DNA of 40,688 nucleotides from Nocardia concava NBRC 100430 (lineage in GTDB: Bacteria; Actinomycetota; Actinomycetes; Mycobacteriales; Mycobacteriaceae): positions 1-40,688 of the forward strand of contig NZ_BAFX01000119.1 of the NCBI RefSeq assembly GCF_000308815.1. The letters are read 5' to 3'. The position numbers and the translations under genes are program-made. Below, in pieces: positions 1 through 7,887 of the stretch. The notes under the pieces were generated by a model. It did not search any database, was not told the DNA's origin, and saw only the letters and a program-made list of their open reading frames with translations. Numbering within the stretch: position 1 is the stretch's first letter; the number at the start of each line of letters is the position of its first letter.

Positions 1-268
1 GTGAATCCGCCTGTGCCTTGATGGTGTCGGCGAAGGCCTGCCCGTTCTCGAGCAGGGCGATCTTCTGATCAGCGGAGGTGCTGCCGTCGAAGAACTTCTG
101 ATAGACGTCGGTGACGGCCTGCACCAGCGCGGTGTCTGCGGCGGCGGCCGGGGTGCCGGTTTGATGGGTGGTCTTGGGTTCCTTGCCCGACACCCCGCAC
201 CCGGCGAGCACGGCCAACGTAAGTGCGCACAGCGCAAGGGATTTGGATAAAGTGATCCGATTCGACAT
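1..268 (-). CDS. Mtb12-like secreted lipoprotein (partial, C-terminus off the left edge)
   Basis: Only the first 89 codons are present. The reading frame begins at an ATG preceded by GGGAGG seven bases upstream. The N-terminus has a basic start, a hydrophobic stretch and the lipobox VLAGC, so the mature protein should be lipid-anchored on the outer face of the membrane. The mature start is Thr/Ala-rich, followed by a segment containing VYQKFFDGST and LLENG. I associate that pattern with the mycobacterial low-molecular-weight antigen MTB12 family (Rv2376c-like). No enzymatic function is known for that family. The proX-like gene upstream on the same strand (371-1300) is 102 bases away, with weak GC hairpins between them, so separate transcription is likely. 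Family assignment is from memory and rests on a partial protein. Confidence 0.8.
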   Translation of the reverse strand, partial: MSNRITLSKSLALCALTLAVLAGCGVSGKEPKTTHQTGTPAAAADTALVQAVTDVYQKFFDGSTSADQKIALLENGQAFADTIKAQADS

Positions 269-370
269 GCCTCGGCCTCCCTGGGCGACGGAACGGCATG
301 AACGACAAATCAGACTACTCGCCCCGTGCGGGCGGCGGACCGAGATCGAAGGCGCGCGGGCCCTTCTCGG

Positions 371-1300
371 CTACAGCGAGTGCGCGTCGAGCCAGTCGCG
401 CGCCACCGACGCCGGCACCGCGTGCTGGTCGCGAACCTGGTGGATCATGTCGGCCAGATCGGTAGTGGTGAGTTCGCCTGCGACGTAATTGAGTTTGCGG
501 ATCTGCTGATCGGTGAGCGCGGCCTTGCGCATGACCGGCAGCACGCTGGCCGCCCGGAACGCGTAGTCCGGATCGGCGAGCGAGGTCAGGTCCGCACCGC
601 CGTCCGGCAGGAACGAGGGCGGCCCGGCCAGCACCGCGAGCTGGATCTCGCCGTCGGAGAGGGCCTTTCGCAGCGTGGCATCGGTCGTGAAGGTCACGGC
701 GTGCGCGAACTCGCAGTGATAGGCGTTGCGCAGGGGGTTCAGTACGTCGCGGATGGGATCCAGCGGCGCGCGCAGGGCGTCCAGCGGCGGCCCGGTGGTG
801 ATGCCGATGGTGATCTCCTCACAGCGCGGCCCCAGATCCTTCAGCGAGGACGGGAAGTCCGCGGGCCGGGAGGCGGGAGCGACCACGGTGGGCCGCAGAT
901 CGGTCCCGTCGGCCGGATCGGAATCGACCACGCCCTCCGGAAGCGCCTTGGACAGTGCCGCATTGACCGCGTCCGGCTTGGTGACCATCGACGTCGTGTC
1001 CAGCGCGGCCAGCAGATCCCCGCTGACGTCCCCGAACAGCGCGATGGAATCCGAGTCCAGCCCCGCCAGCAACTCCGTGCGCTGCCCCATGCGCTCCTTG
1101 GTCCGCGTGTGCAGCCCGGTCCGCGCCAGCGCCCCGGCATAGATCTCGGCGATCATCATCGACTCCGCCGAATCCCCGGCGCCGACCGTCAAAACCGGCC
1201 TGGAGTCCTTGCTTCCGCAGGCGACGGCGACCGCCGCCACCATGATGACCAGCAGTGGCCGCGTCAGGCGGCGCGCGAGGGAGGCTGTTGCGGCGGACAC
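371..1300 (-). CDS. Second ProX-like osmoprotectant-binding lipoprotein (orphan)
   Basis: This is a substrate-binding protein of the glycine betaine/choline (OpuBC/ProX) family, about 309 residues. It has a signal sequence ending in lipobox AVAC (Cys28) and a mature start LTVGAGDSAES that parallels LTVGSANFPES of the paralogue at 1525-2514. The frame stays open upstream to 1435, but the extra 45 residues do not look like coding sequence and would run into the divergent promoter region. I therefore place the start at GTG 1300, with TTG 1306 as an alternative; neither has a clear Shine-Dalgarno. It has no transporter subunits of its own and is divergent from the complete transporter operon. It may feed a second ligand into the same permease or act as a sensor. 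Sequence identity to the paralogue looks low outside the core. Confidence 0.85.
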   Translation of the reverse strand: MSAATASLARRLTRPLLVIMVAAVAVACGSKDSRPVLTVGAGDSAESMMIAEIYAGALARTGLHTRTKERMGQRTELLAGLDSDSIALFGDVSGDLLAALDTTSMVTKPDAVNAALSKALPEGVVDSDPADGTDLRPTVVAPASRPADFPSSLKDLGPRCEEITIGITTGPPLDALRAPLDPIRDVLNPLRNAYHCEFAHAVTFTTDATLRKALSDGEIQLAVLAGPPSFLPDGGADLTSLADPDYAFRAASVLPVMRKAALTDQQIRKLNYVAGELTTTDLADMIHQVRDQHAVPASVARDWLDAHSL

Positions 1301-1524
1301 GCGCAACAGTCTGCCGCAGAGTGATCGCAGTTCTTCCGCAGGGTGACAGTGCCTATCAAAATACGGGCGATGAGCAATATGACTCGACCGGATCGGCCAA
1401 ATGAGCGAAACCGACCACAGGTAGGCAACGTTCACGGGAACACCCGGGCAATATGGACAGTTAGGTCTGTTTCGGGGTGATCTTCGCCCCGCCCGCCGCA
1501 GGCACCCCGCTCGGAAGGACGACA

Positions 1525-2514
1525 GTGCACTCGCTCATCACCACGCGCGCCGACGGCAGGCGCATCTCCCGGACAGTACTCAGGATTCTCGCCGCGTCGG
1601 TCGCGCTGGCCGCGGCCATGGCGCTGTCCGCCTGTGGCGGCAGCTCGTCCAACCCGCTCAGCAGCGGGGGCGACTGCGGCGGCGACACCAATAAGCTCAC
1701 CGTCGGCTCGGCCAACTTCCCGGAATCCGAGACCGTCGCCGACGTGTACGCGGAAGCGCTGCGCGCCAACGGCTTCGGCATCGACACCAAGCTCAATATC
1801 GGCAGCCGCGAGGCGTACGTGCCCGCGCTGAAGGACTGCTCCATCTCGCTGATTCCGGATTACACCGGCAACCTGCTGCAGTACCTGGACAAGTCGTCCA
1901 CCGCGACCTCGCCCGACGAGGTGAACGCCGCGCTGACCAAGGCGCTCGGCGACAAGCTCGCCATCGGCACCCCCGCGCCCGGTGAGGACTCCGACGCGGT
2001 CGTGGTCACCAAGGCCACCGCCGACAAGTGGAACCTGAAGAGCATCGCCGACCTGGCCCCGCATGCGGCCGAGGTGAAACTGGCCGCGCCGGCGGAGTTC
2101 TCCGAGCGGCCGGGCGGGCTGCCGGGCCTGAAGAAGAACTACGGCCTCGACATCCCGACCGCTAACTTCGTGCCGATCGCCGACGGCGGCGGCCCCGCCA
2201 CGGTGAAGGCGCTGGTCGACGGCCAGGTCACCGCGGCCGACATCTTCACCACCTCGCCGGCCATCGTCGCCAACAACCTGGTGGTGCTGACCGATCCCAA
2301 GCACAACTTCCCGCCGCAGAACGTGGTGCCGCTCTACAACGCCGCCAAGAAGAGCGACAAGCTGACCAAGGTGCTCAACGCGGTCTCGGCGAAACTGTCC
2401 ACGGCCGAACTGATCTCGCTGAACACCGCCGTCTCCGGCACCGCCAAGACCGAGCCCGCCGCGGCCGCCAAGCAGTGGGTGAGCGCGCAGGGACTCGACA
2501 AGCCGATCGCCTAA
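1525..2514 (+). CDS. proX: Osmoprotectant ABC transporter substrate-binding lipoprotein
   Basis: A 329-residue OpuBC/ProX-type binding protein. GTG 1525 is chosen because GGAAGGA lies five bases upstream, although the frame is open from 1477. The leader is basic (RADGRR), then hydrophobic, then the lipobox LSAC with Cys37, which would anchor the protein outside the membrane. Family landmarks are KLTVGSANFPES near the mature N-terminus and LIPDYTGNLLQYL, the segment that helps form the quaternary-amine pocket in this family. It is the first gene of an operon with an ATPase (17-base gap) and two overlapping permease genes. That order matches M. tuberculosis proXVWZ. The likely role is glycine betaine, choline or carnitine uptake under osmotic stress; the exact substrate cannot be read from the sequence. 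Confidence 0.93.
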   Translation: MHSLITTRADGRRISRTVLRILAASVALAAAMALSACGGSSSNPLSSGGDCGGDTNKLTVGSANFPESETVADVYAEALRANGFGIDTKLNIGSREAYVPALKDCSISLIPDYTGNLLQYLDKSSTATSPDEVNAALTKALGDKLAIGTPAPGEDSDAVVVTKATADKWNLKSIADLAPHAAEVKLAAPAEFSERPGGLPGLKKNYGLDIPTANFVPIADGGGPATVKALVDGQVTAADIFTTSPAIVANNLVVLTDPKHNFPPQNVVPLYNAAKKSDKLTKVLNAVSAKLSTAELISLNTAVSGTAKTEPAAAAKQWVSAQGLDKPIA

Positions 2515-2531
2515 GGGAAGGCAAAAGCACG

Positions 2532-3677
2532 GTGTCCGACATCGAATTCAGCGGCGTCAGCAAGACGTACCCGGACGGCACCACCGCCGTCCACCACCTC
2601 GACCTGCGCATCGAATCCGGGTCGTTCACCGTGTTCGTCGGGCCCTCCGGCTGCGGCAAGACCACCTCCATGCGGATGATCAACCGCATGATCAGCCCGA
2701 CGGCGGGGACCATCACCGTTGGCGGGCAGGATATTTCGCGGATCGACCCGGTGAAGCTGCGGCTCGGGATCGGGTACGTGATCCAGAACGCGGGACTGCT
2801 GCCGCACCGGACCGTGGTCGACAATGTGGCCACGGTGCCGGTGCTGCGCGGGCAGTCGCGCAGCGCGGCGCGCAAGGCGGCGCTGGAGGTCATGGACCGG
2901 GTCGGACTGGATCGCGGTCTGGCGCAACGGTATCCGTCGCAGCTGTCCGGCGGTCAGCAGCAGCGCGTGGGTGTGGCCCGCGCGCTGGCGGCGGATCCGC
3001 CGATCCTGCTCATGGACGAACCGTTCAGCGCCGTCGACCCGGTGGTGCGCACCGAACTGCAGGTCGAAATGCTGCGGCTGCAGGCCGAATTGCACAAGAC
3101 CATCGTCTTCGTGACCCACGATATCGACGAGGCCATCAAGCTCGGCGATCACATCGCCGTCTTCGGGCCGGGCGGCTACCTGCAGCAATACGATGTCCCG
3201 CAGACCGTACTCGCCCAGCCCGCCACCGACTTCGTGGCCGGATTCGTCGGCCGCGACCGCGGGTACCGGGAGCTGTCCTTCCGGCCCGCGGATACCGTTC
3301 CGCTGCACGAGCTTTCGACCGTGACGCCGGACGAGGTCCACGACATCCGCCTCGAAAAGGGCGAATGGCGGCTCGTCATCAACGACGCCAAGAAGCCCGT
3401 CGGCTGGATCGACACCACCGGCGTGGAGGGTGTTCGCGCCGGACACCCGCTGGCCGACAGCGTGGCCGCCGGCGGCTCCCTCTTCCCGCCCGGCGGCGAT
3501 CTGCGCCAGGCCCTCGACGCCACCATCTCCTCCCCCTCGGAAATCGGTGTGGCCGTGGATGATTCCGGCGCGGTGCGCGGCGCTATCTACGCTCGCGACG
3601 TGCTCGAACAACTGCACCGCCAGCGCACCGCCGAGGACGCCGAACGCAACCGGGTCTTCTTCGAGGAGTCCCGGTGA
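2532..3677 (+). CDS. proV: Osmoprotectant ABC transporter ATP-binding protein with regulatory tail
   Basis: A 381-residue ATPase of the glycine betaine/proline importer class. Visible motifs are Walker A GPSGCGKTT, Q-loop VIQNAG, signature LSGGQQQR, Walker B ILLMDEP and H-loop FVTHD. About 130 residues follow the ATPase core. They contain a degenerate CBS-like region (VGWIDTTG, IGVAVDDSGAVRGAIY), as in OpuA/ProV proteins where this tail senses ionic strength or c-di-AMP. Whether that holds here is inference. GTG 2532 is favoured over the open frame from 2475, which would overlap proX; GGGAAGG lies about ten bases upstream. The stop overlaps the start of proW in a GTGA junction, which implies translational coupling. 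Confidence 0.95.
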   Translation: MSDIEFSGVSKTYPDGTTAVHHLDLRIESGSFTVFVGPSGCGKTTSMRMINRMISPTAGTITVGGQDISRIDPVKLRLGIGYVIQNAGLLPHRTVVDNVATVPVLRGQSRSAARKAALEVMDRVGLDRGLAQRYPSQLSGGQQQRVGVARALAADPPILLMDEPFSAVDPVVRTELQVEMLRLQAELHKTIVFVTHDIDEAIKLGDHIAVFGPGGYLQQYDVPQTVLAQPATDFVAGFVGRDRGYRELSFRPADTVPLHELSTVTPDEVHDIRLEKGEWRLVINDAKKPVGWIDTTGVEGVRAGHPLADSVAAGGSLFPPGGDLRQALDATISSPSEIGVAVDDSGAVRGAIYARDVLEQLHRQRTAEDAERNRVFFEESR

Positions 3678-4315
3678 GGTACCTCATCGACAATTTCGAC
3701 GAGATCGCGGGATACGCGCGCACGCATCTGTATCTGGCGTTGGTGCCGCTGCTGCTGGGGCTGGCCATCGCGGTGCCGGCGGGGGCGCTCGCGCATCGGG
3801 CGCGCTGGCTGCGGCGGGTCACCACCACGGTCGCGAGCATCGCGTACACGATTCCGTCGCTGGCGCTGTTCGTCATCCTGCCGCCGTTGCTGAACATCGG
3901 CGTCATCGATCCGCTGAATGTCGTTATCGCGCTGACCATCTACTCGGTGGCGCTGCTGGTGACGGCCGTGCCGACGGCGCTGGATTCGGTGCCATCGGAG
4001 ACCCTCGAGGCCGCCGACGCCATCGGGTACACCCGGCTGCGGCGGGTGCTCACCGTCGACTTTCCGCTCGCCCTACCGGTTTTCATCGCCAACCTGCGCG
4101 TCGTCGCCGTCACCAATATCTCGATGGTGACCGTTGGCGCGCTGATCGGCGTGGGCGGGCTGGGCAAGCTGTTCACGCAGGGGTATCAGCGCGACTATCC
4201 CGACGAGATCATCGCGGGCATCATCGTCGTGCTGGTGCTGGCGTTGATCGTGGACCGATTGCTGTATGTGCTGGGCAGATTCGCGACGCCGTGGCTGAAA
4301 GGTCGTGCGGCATGA
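3674..4315 (+). CDS. proW: Osmoprotectant ABC transporter permease 1
   Basis: A 213-residue inner-membrane permease of the binding-protein-dependent transport (MetI-like) fold with about five to six hydrophobic segments. The cytoplasmic coupling loop is recognisable as ETLEAADAIGYTRLRR, the EAA motif that contacts the ATPase, and is followed by the typical GALIGVGGLGKLF turn. It starts at a GTG overlapping the proV stop and ends in an ATGA overlap with the next permease. The two membrane subunits should therefore be made together and pair as a heterodimer. Confidence 0.93.
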   Translation: MRYLIDNFDEIAGYARTHLYLALVPLLLGLAIAVPAGALAHRARWLRRVTTTVASIAYTIPSLALFVILPPLLNIGVIDPLNVVIALTIYSVALLVTAVPTALDSVPSETLEAADAIGYTRLRRVLTVDFPLALPVFIANLRVVAVTNISMVTVGALIGVGGLGKLFTQGYQRDYPDEIIAGIIVVLVLALIVDRLLYVLGRFATPWLKGRAA

Positions 4316-4995
4316 ACCTTTTCCTCGACGCCTGGCATTTCCTCACCGACGGCGCGAACTGGTCCGGGCCCACCGGGATCGGGCGGCGGCTGCTCGAGCA
4401 CCTGTACTACAGCGTGCTGGCCGTGGGGCTCTCGGCGGTGATCGCGGTACCGATCGGGCTCTTGATCGGGCACACCCGGCGCGGGTCGGCACTCATCGTG
4501 GGATTCGCGAACTCCATGCGCGCGCTGCCGACCCTGGGCGTGCTCACGTTCGTGGTGCTGCTCATGGGACTGGGCCTGACACCGCCGCTGCTGGCGCTGC
4601 TGACCGTCGGGATTCCGCCGCTGCTGGCCGGTGCCTACGCCGGGATCGCGAATGTGGATCCGCTGGTGGTCGATTCCTCGCGGGCCATGGGCATGAGCGA
4701 GCCGCGGGTGCTGTTCCAGGTCGAGCTGCCCAACTCGCTGCCGGTGCTGCTGAGCGGGTTGCGCGCGGCGACCCTGCAGGTGGTGGCCACCGCGACCATT
4801 GCCGCCTACGTGAATCTCGGTGGGCTGGGCCGCTACATCTTCGACGGCATCAGCCTGTACCGCTACGACAAGGTGCTGGTCGGCGCGATCCTGGTGGCCG
4901 CGCTGGCGTTGGCGCTGGACGGGCTGCTGGCCTTCGTGGTCTGGCTGAGCGTGCCGGGGACCGGTCGGCTCCGCAAGGTGACGGGCCGCGCCTGA
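4312..4995 (+). CDS. proZ: Osmoprotectant ABC transporter permease 2
   Basis: A 227-residue paralogue of the preceding permease, with hydrophobic helices and an EAA-type loop around VDSSRAMGMSEPRVLFQVELP followed by NLGGLGRYIFDG. ATG 4312 overlaps the previous stop by four bases. Together with the proX, proV and proW products this completes an importer: one lipoprotein, two permeases and two copies of the ATPase. It is the last gene of the operon; a 102-base gap and a new regulatory site separate it from the CBS protein. Confidence 0.92.
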   Translation: MNLFLDAWHFLTDGANWSGPTGIGRRLLEHLYYSVLAVGLSAVIAVPIGLLIGHTRRGSALIVGFANSMRALPTLGVLTFVVLLMGLGLTPPLLALLTVGIPPLLAGAYAGIANVDPLVVDSSRAMGMSEPRVLFQVELPNSLPVLLSGLRAATLQVVATATIAAYVNLGGLGRYIFDGISLYRYDKVLVGAILVAALALALDGLLAFVVWLSVPGTGRLRKVTGRA

Positions 4996-5042
4996 TCCCC
5001 CGGTGGCGGGCCGGGTTTGAAACAGCCGCATTGACCTTTGAC

Positions 5043-5058
5043 TGTGATCGGGGTCACG
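5043..5058. promoter_or_regulatory. CRP/FNR-family operator (TGTGA-N6-TCACG)
   Basis: TGTGA at 5043-5047 and TCACG at 5054-5058 are separated by six bases. They match nine of ten positions of the TGTGA-N6-TCACA site bound by CRP, GlxR and related actinobacterial regulators. The box ends 39 bases before the GTG of the CBS gene. A possible promoter (TTGACC 5031-5036 and CACGAT 5055-5060) would overlap it. The motif is directly visible; its use is inferred. Confidence 0.55.
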
Positions 5059-5097
5059 ATGTCTCCTGGCATACCCATCCGAGACAGGAGGTCCGCA

Positions 5098-5520
5098 GTG
5101 AAGGCTCGCGACATCATGCACCGGAGCGCGGAATGTATCCCCGCCGATGAAACCCTGGACCGCGCCGCCCAGGTCATGCGCAATATGGACGTCGGCGCAC
5201 TCCCCATCTGCGACGGCGAACAGCTGATCGGCATGCTCACCGACCGTGACATCGTGGTGAACTGCGTGGCCATGGGACACGATCCGAGCCGCGTGCGCGC
5301 GGGCGATCTGGCCCAGGGGCGCGTGTGGTCGGTGGACGTCGACACCGATATGAACACCGTCCTCGACGTCATGGAGCAGAACCAGGTCAAGCGGATGCCG
5401 GTGCTCGATATGCGCAAGGGCAACCAGCTGGTCGGCATGATCTGCGAGTCGGACCTCGCCAAGAACGTCAGCGACAAACAGCTGGCCGAGTTCATCACCG
5501 CCGTCGCGGTCCCGCACTAG
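5098..5520 (+). CDS. hrp1: Hrp1-like tandem CBS-domain protein
   Basis: A 140-residue soluble protein made of two CBS modules (about residues 1-60 and 70-140). It closely resembles M. tuberculosis hypoxic response protein 1 (Rv2626c): the shared pattern is ARDIM near the N-terminus, VGALPICDG, LIGMLTDRDIV in the first module, and VKRMPVLD and LVGMICESDLA in the second. Such proteins bind adenosine nucleotides; the physiological role of Hrp1 is unsettled. GTG 5098 is chosen because AGGAGG (5086-5091) sits six bases upstream. A CRP/FNR-type box lies in the promoter region. I did not see the DosR palindrome that controls the M. tuberculosis gene, so control may differ here. Confidence 0.9.
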   Translation: MKARDIMHRSAECIPADETLDRAAQVMRNMDVGALPICDGEQLIGMLTDRDIVVNCVAMGHDPSRVRAGDLAQGRVWSVDVDTDMNTVLDVMEQNQVKRMPVLDMRKGNQLVGMICESDLAKNVSDKQLAEFITAVAVPH

Positions 5521-5530
5521 GTCCCAGCCC

Positions 5531-5602
5531 GTCGTCCCGGCATGACCCAGCCCCGTCGTCCCGGCATGACCCAGCCCCGACGTCCCGGCCGGCCCCAGCC
5601 CG
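5531..5602. repeat. 24-bp tandem repeat, three copies, abutting a palindrome
   Basis: Two identical 24-base units (5531-5554 and 5555-5578, each beginning GTCGTCCCGGCATGACC) are followed by a diverged third (5579-5602). They run straight into the left arm of the palindromic element at 5603. The unit shares its core (GTCnTCCCGGC) with that arm, so the array seems to have grown from the arm. No spacer structure and no coding potential. Confidence 0.85.
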
Positions 5603-5667
5603 GTCATCCCGGCAGGCTTTTGGCCGGGATCTCCAGTGGATTCCGGCCAAAAGCGCGCCGGAATGAC
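5603..5667. repeat. REP-like palindromic intergenic element, copy 1
   Basis: Left arm 5603-5635 begins GTCATCCCGGCAGGCTTTTG. Right arm 5637-5667 is nearly its reverse complement and ends GCGCCGGAATGAC. Mismatches are mostly wobble-compatible, so the RNA could fold into a hairpin of roughly 30 bp. A second copy with the same arm sequence lies at 27787-27860. It may act as a terminator for the CBS gene, but there is no T-run. Confidence 0.85.
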
Positions 5668-5723
5668 GGGTGAGACGTCCCGGTTCGCAGCGGATTCACA
5701 GTCACGGGCCGCATTATTGCCGG

Positions 5724-6395
5724 GTGCAACCGGGACGCATTCTTGTCATCGAGGACGCCGAGGCCATTCGGGCCGCGGTGGGAGCCGGGCTGTCCGCCGC
5801 CGGGCACGAGGTGCTCGGGCGCGCGGACGGCGGGCTGCTGGAACAGGACCTCGCGCAATTCCGGCCCGATGTCGTGGTGCTCGACGTGATGCTGCCCGGA
5901 CGGGACGGATTCGCGCTGCTGGAATCGGTGCGGGCGCGGTCGGCGGCCGGGGTGGTCATGCTCACCGCCCGCGACGGGGTCGAGGACCGGGTGCGCGGGC
6001 TGCGCGCGGGCTCGGACGACTATGTGGTGAAGCCGTTCGACCTCACTGAGCTGGTGGCGCGGGTCGAGGCGCTGCTGCGGCGCATGGGAAAACTGCAGAG
6101 CCGCATCGTGATCGGGGATGTCGAGGTGGATGTCGACGCGGGCGGCGCATGGCGCGGCGGGCATTCGCTGACCCTCACCGCGACCGAGTTCAAGCTGCTG
6201 GCGTATCTCGCGGCACAGCGGGACCGGGTGCTCACCAAGACCCAGATCCTCACGGCCGTCTGGGGATACGAGGATTACGACACCAATTTGGTCGAAGTGC
6301 ACGTGAGCGCGCTGCGGCGCAAGCTCGAGGAGCACGGGGAGCGGGTCGTACACACCGTGCGCGGGCTCGGATACACGCTGCGGGCGCCGCGATGA
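5724..6395 (+). CDS. OmpR/PhoB-family response regulator
   Basis: A 223-residue DNA-binding response regulator. The receiver domain occupies roughly residues 4-118, with acidic pocket E10/D11, phosphoacceptor Asp54 in VVVLDVMLPG, and conserved Lys in VVKPF. The winged helix-turn-helix (about 128-221) shows LTATEFKLLAYL and VEVHVSALRRKLE. The frame is open from 5670, but homology begins at GTG 5724. No Shine-Dalgarno is visible. CATTAT at 5712-5717 ends six bases before the GTG, which fits a leaderless transcript. The stop overlaps the histidine kinase start (ATGA), so the two form one operon. The stimulus is unknown. Confidence 0.93.
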   Translation: MQPGRILVIEDAEAIRAAVGAGLSAAGHEVLGRADGGLLEQDLAQFRPDVVVLDVMLPGRDGFALLESVRARSAAGVVMLTARDGVEDRVRGLRAGSDDYVVKPFDLTELVARVEALLRRMGKLQSRIVIGDVEVDVDAGGAWRGGHSLTLTATEFKLLAYLAAQRDRVLTKTQILTAVWGYEDYDTNLVEVHVSALRRKLEEHGERVVHTVRGLGYTLRAPR

Positions 6396-7819
6396 AGGCT
6401 GCTCGTGGAATGAAGACGGTGTCGCTGCGCTGGCGGGTAACCCTCACGGCCGCGTTGGTTTCCGGGATCGTGCTGGTGCTGGTCGCCGTGCTGGTGCGCG
6501 GACTGTTCGGGCTGGTGGTGGCGCGCAGCGAGAACACCGTGCTGAGCGATCGGGTCCAACTGGCGAAACAGCTGGCGCAGCAGGGTGTTTCGCCGGAGGA
6601 GCTCATCGGACGGGTGGATACGCACTCGGTGCGGGTGCGGCTCGTTCTCGCCGACGGGCGCAGCTACGGGAGCCTGGATCACAGGCTGGCGGAGGACAGC
6701 ACCACCAAGACCCGCTTCGTCCGCCTCGCCGGGCCGGGGACGCTCAATGACTCGCGGCTCACCCTCCAAATCGATACGCCGCTGCTGGCGCGAGTGCAGT
6801 CCCGGCTGGGATTCCTTCTGCTGCTGGCCTGTTCGGGTGCGATCGCGGTGATCGTGCTCGGCCTGTGGTTACTCGTGCACAGAGCGCTCGCACCCCTCGA
6901 CACCATGACCCGGCTCGCCCGCGACATCGCGCACGGCCACCTCGGCCGCAGGCTCAACCCGTCCCGCACCGATACCGAACTCGGCCGCACCGCAGCCGCT
7001 TTCGACGAAATGCTCGACACCCTCGAGGGCGCCCTGCGCGACACCGCCGCCGCCGAGGCCCGAGCTCGCGCCTCCGAACAACAGATCCGAGCCTTCGTCG
7101 GCGACGCCGCCCACGAACTCCGCACCCCCATCACCGGCGTCCGCTCCCTCGCCGAGGCCGTCCTCCAACAACCCGCCGACACCGACCCCGAAGACCGCCA
7201 GCGCATGCTGCTCCTCCTGGTCCGCGAAACCCAGCGCGCCGGGCGGCTGGTGGACGACCTGCTCGACCTGGCCCGCATCGACGCCGGACTCCAATTGCGC
7301 CGCGAAAACCTGGACCTGCCCGCCCTGACCACCAGCCATGTCGATCGCATGCGAATGCTCCACCCGCACATCGACTTCCGCCTCACCGGCGACCTCGCAC
7401 CCGGCGCCACCGACCCCGTATCGGTCAGCGCCGATCCGGAGCGTATCGGCCAGATCCTCACCAACCTGCTCACCAATGCCTGCCAGGCCATGCACGACGA
7501 CGGCGTCATCACGATCGACCTGCGCACGGTCCCGGCACTCGAATCACCCACCAGCGCAGTCGAACTCACGATCACCGACAGCGGCCCCGGCGTACCGCCC
7601 GAAGACCGCGACCGCATCTTCGACCGCCTGGTCCGCCTCGACACCGCCCGCGACCACCGCCCCGACGGCTCCGGCCTGGGCCTGTCCATCGCCCGCGGCC
7701 TGGCCCGCGCTCACGGCGGCGAGCTGAGCTGCGCCGCACCCGATCTCGGCACTTCCGGAGCGGTGTTCATCCTCCGCATCCCCCGAAATGGGCCTATTCC
7801 TACATTTACCGCCGACTGA
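6392..7819 (+). CDS. Membrane sensor histidine kinase
   Basis: A 475-residue partner of the preceding regulator. Domains in order: transmembrane helix 1 (about 18-43), an extracytoplasmic sensor of about 95 residues, transmembrane helix 2 (about 139-163), HAMP (about 165-215), HisKA with phospho-His241 in DAAHELRTP, then the ATPase with N-box LLTNACQAM, G1 TDSGPGVP and G2 GSGLGLSI. ATG 6392 overlaps the regulator stop. The base composition changes inside the gene: the first third is G-rich on the coding strand and the rest strongly C-rich. The last eight codons lie inside the left arm of an imperfect inverted repeat (7788-7867). Confidence 0.93.
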   Translation: MKAARGMKTVSLRWRVTLTAALVSGIVLVLVAVLVRGLFGLVVARSENTVLSDRVQLAKQLAQQGVSPEELIGRVDTHSVRVRLVLADGRSYGSLDHRLAEDSTTKTRFVRLAGPGTLNDSRLTLQIDTPLLARVQSRLGFLLLLACSGAIAVIVLGLWLLVHRALAPLDTMTRLARDIAHGHLGRRLNPSRTDTELGRTAAAFDEMLDTLEGALRDTAAAEARARASEQQIRAFVGDAAHELRTPITGVRSLAEAVLQQPADTDPEDRQRMLLLLVRETQRAGRLVDDLLDLARIDAGLQLRRENLDLPALTTSHVDRMRMLHPHIDFRLTGDLAPGATDPVSVSADPERIGQILTNLLTNACQAMHDDGVITIDLRTVPALESPTSAVELTITDSGPGVPPEDRDRIFDRLVRLDTARDHRPDGSGLGLSIARGLARAHGGELSCAAPDLGTSGAVFILRIPRNGPIPTFTAD

Positions 7820-7867
7820 TCGCGGATTCCTGCGAATTTCACTGCGGAAATGTAGGTCCAGGCCCAT
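7788..7867. terminator. Imperfect inverted repeat between convergent genes
   Basis: Left arm 7788-7812 (begins ATGGGCCTATTCCTACATTT) and right arm 7844-7867 pair over about 24 positions with four mismatches or bulges and a 31-base loop. It sits between the convergent histidine kinase and XRE-regulator genes, and the left arm includes the end of the kinase gene. It could stop transcription in both directions. There is no clear T-run, so this is inferred from position and structure. Confidence 0.5.
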
Positions 7868-7887
7868 CCGGGCGGCTCACGGCCGAA

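Noticed and set aside
326..1324. Long plus-strand open frame (332 codons) opposite the orphan proX-like gene
   Set aside because: Arg/Gly/His-rich text with no family features; it is the antisense shadow of a clear lipoprotein gene. High GC produces many such frames.
5531..5602. Could the short tandem repeats be a CRISPR array
   Set aside because: Units are directly adjacent with no spacers, only two to three copies, and no cas genes.
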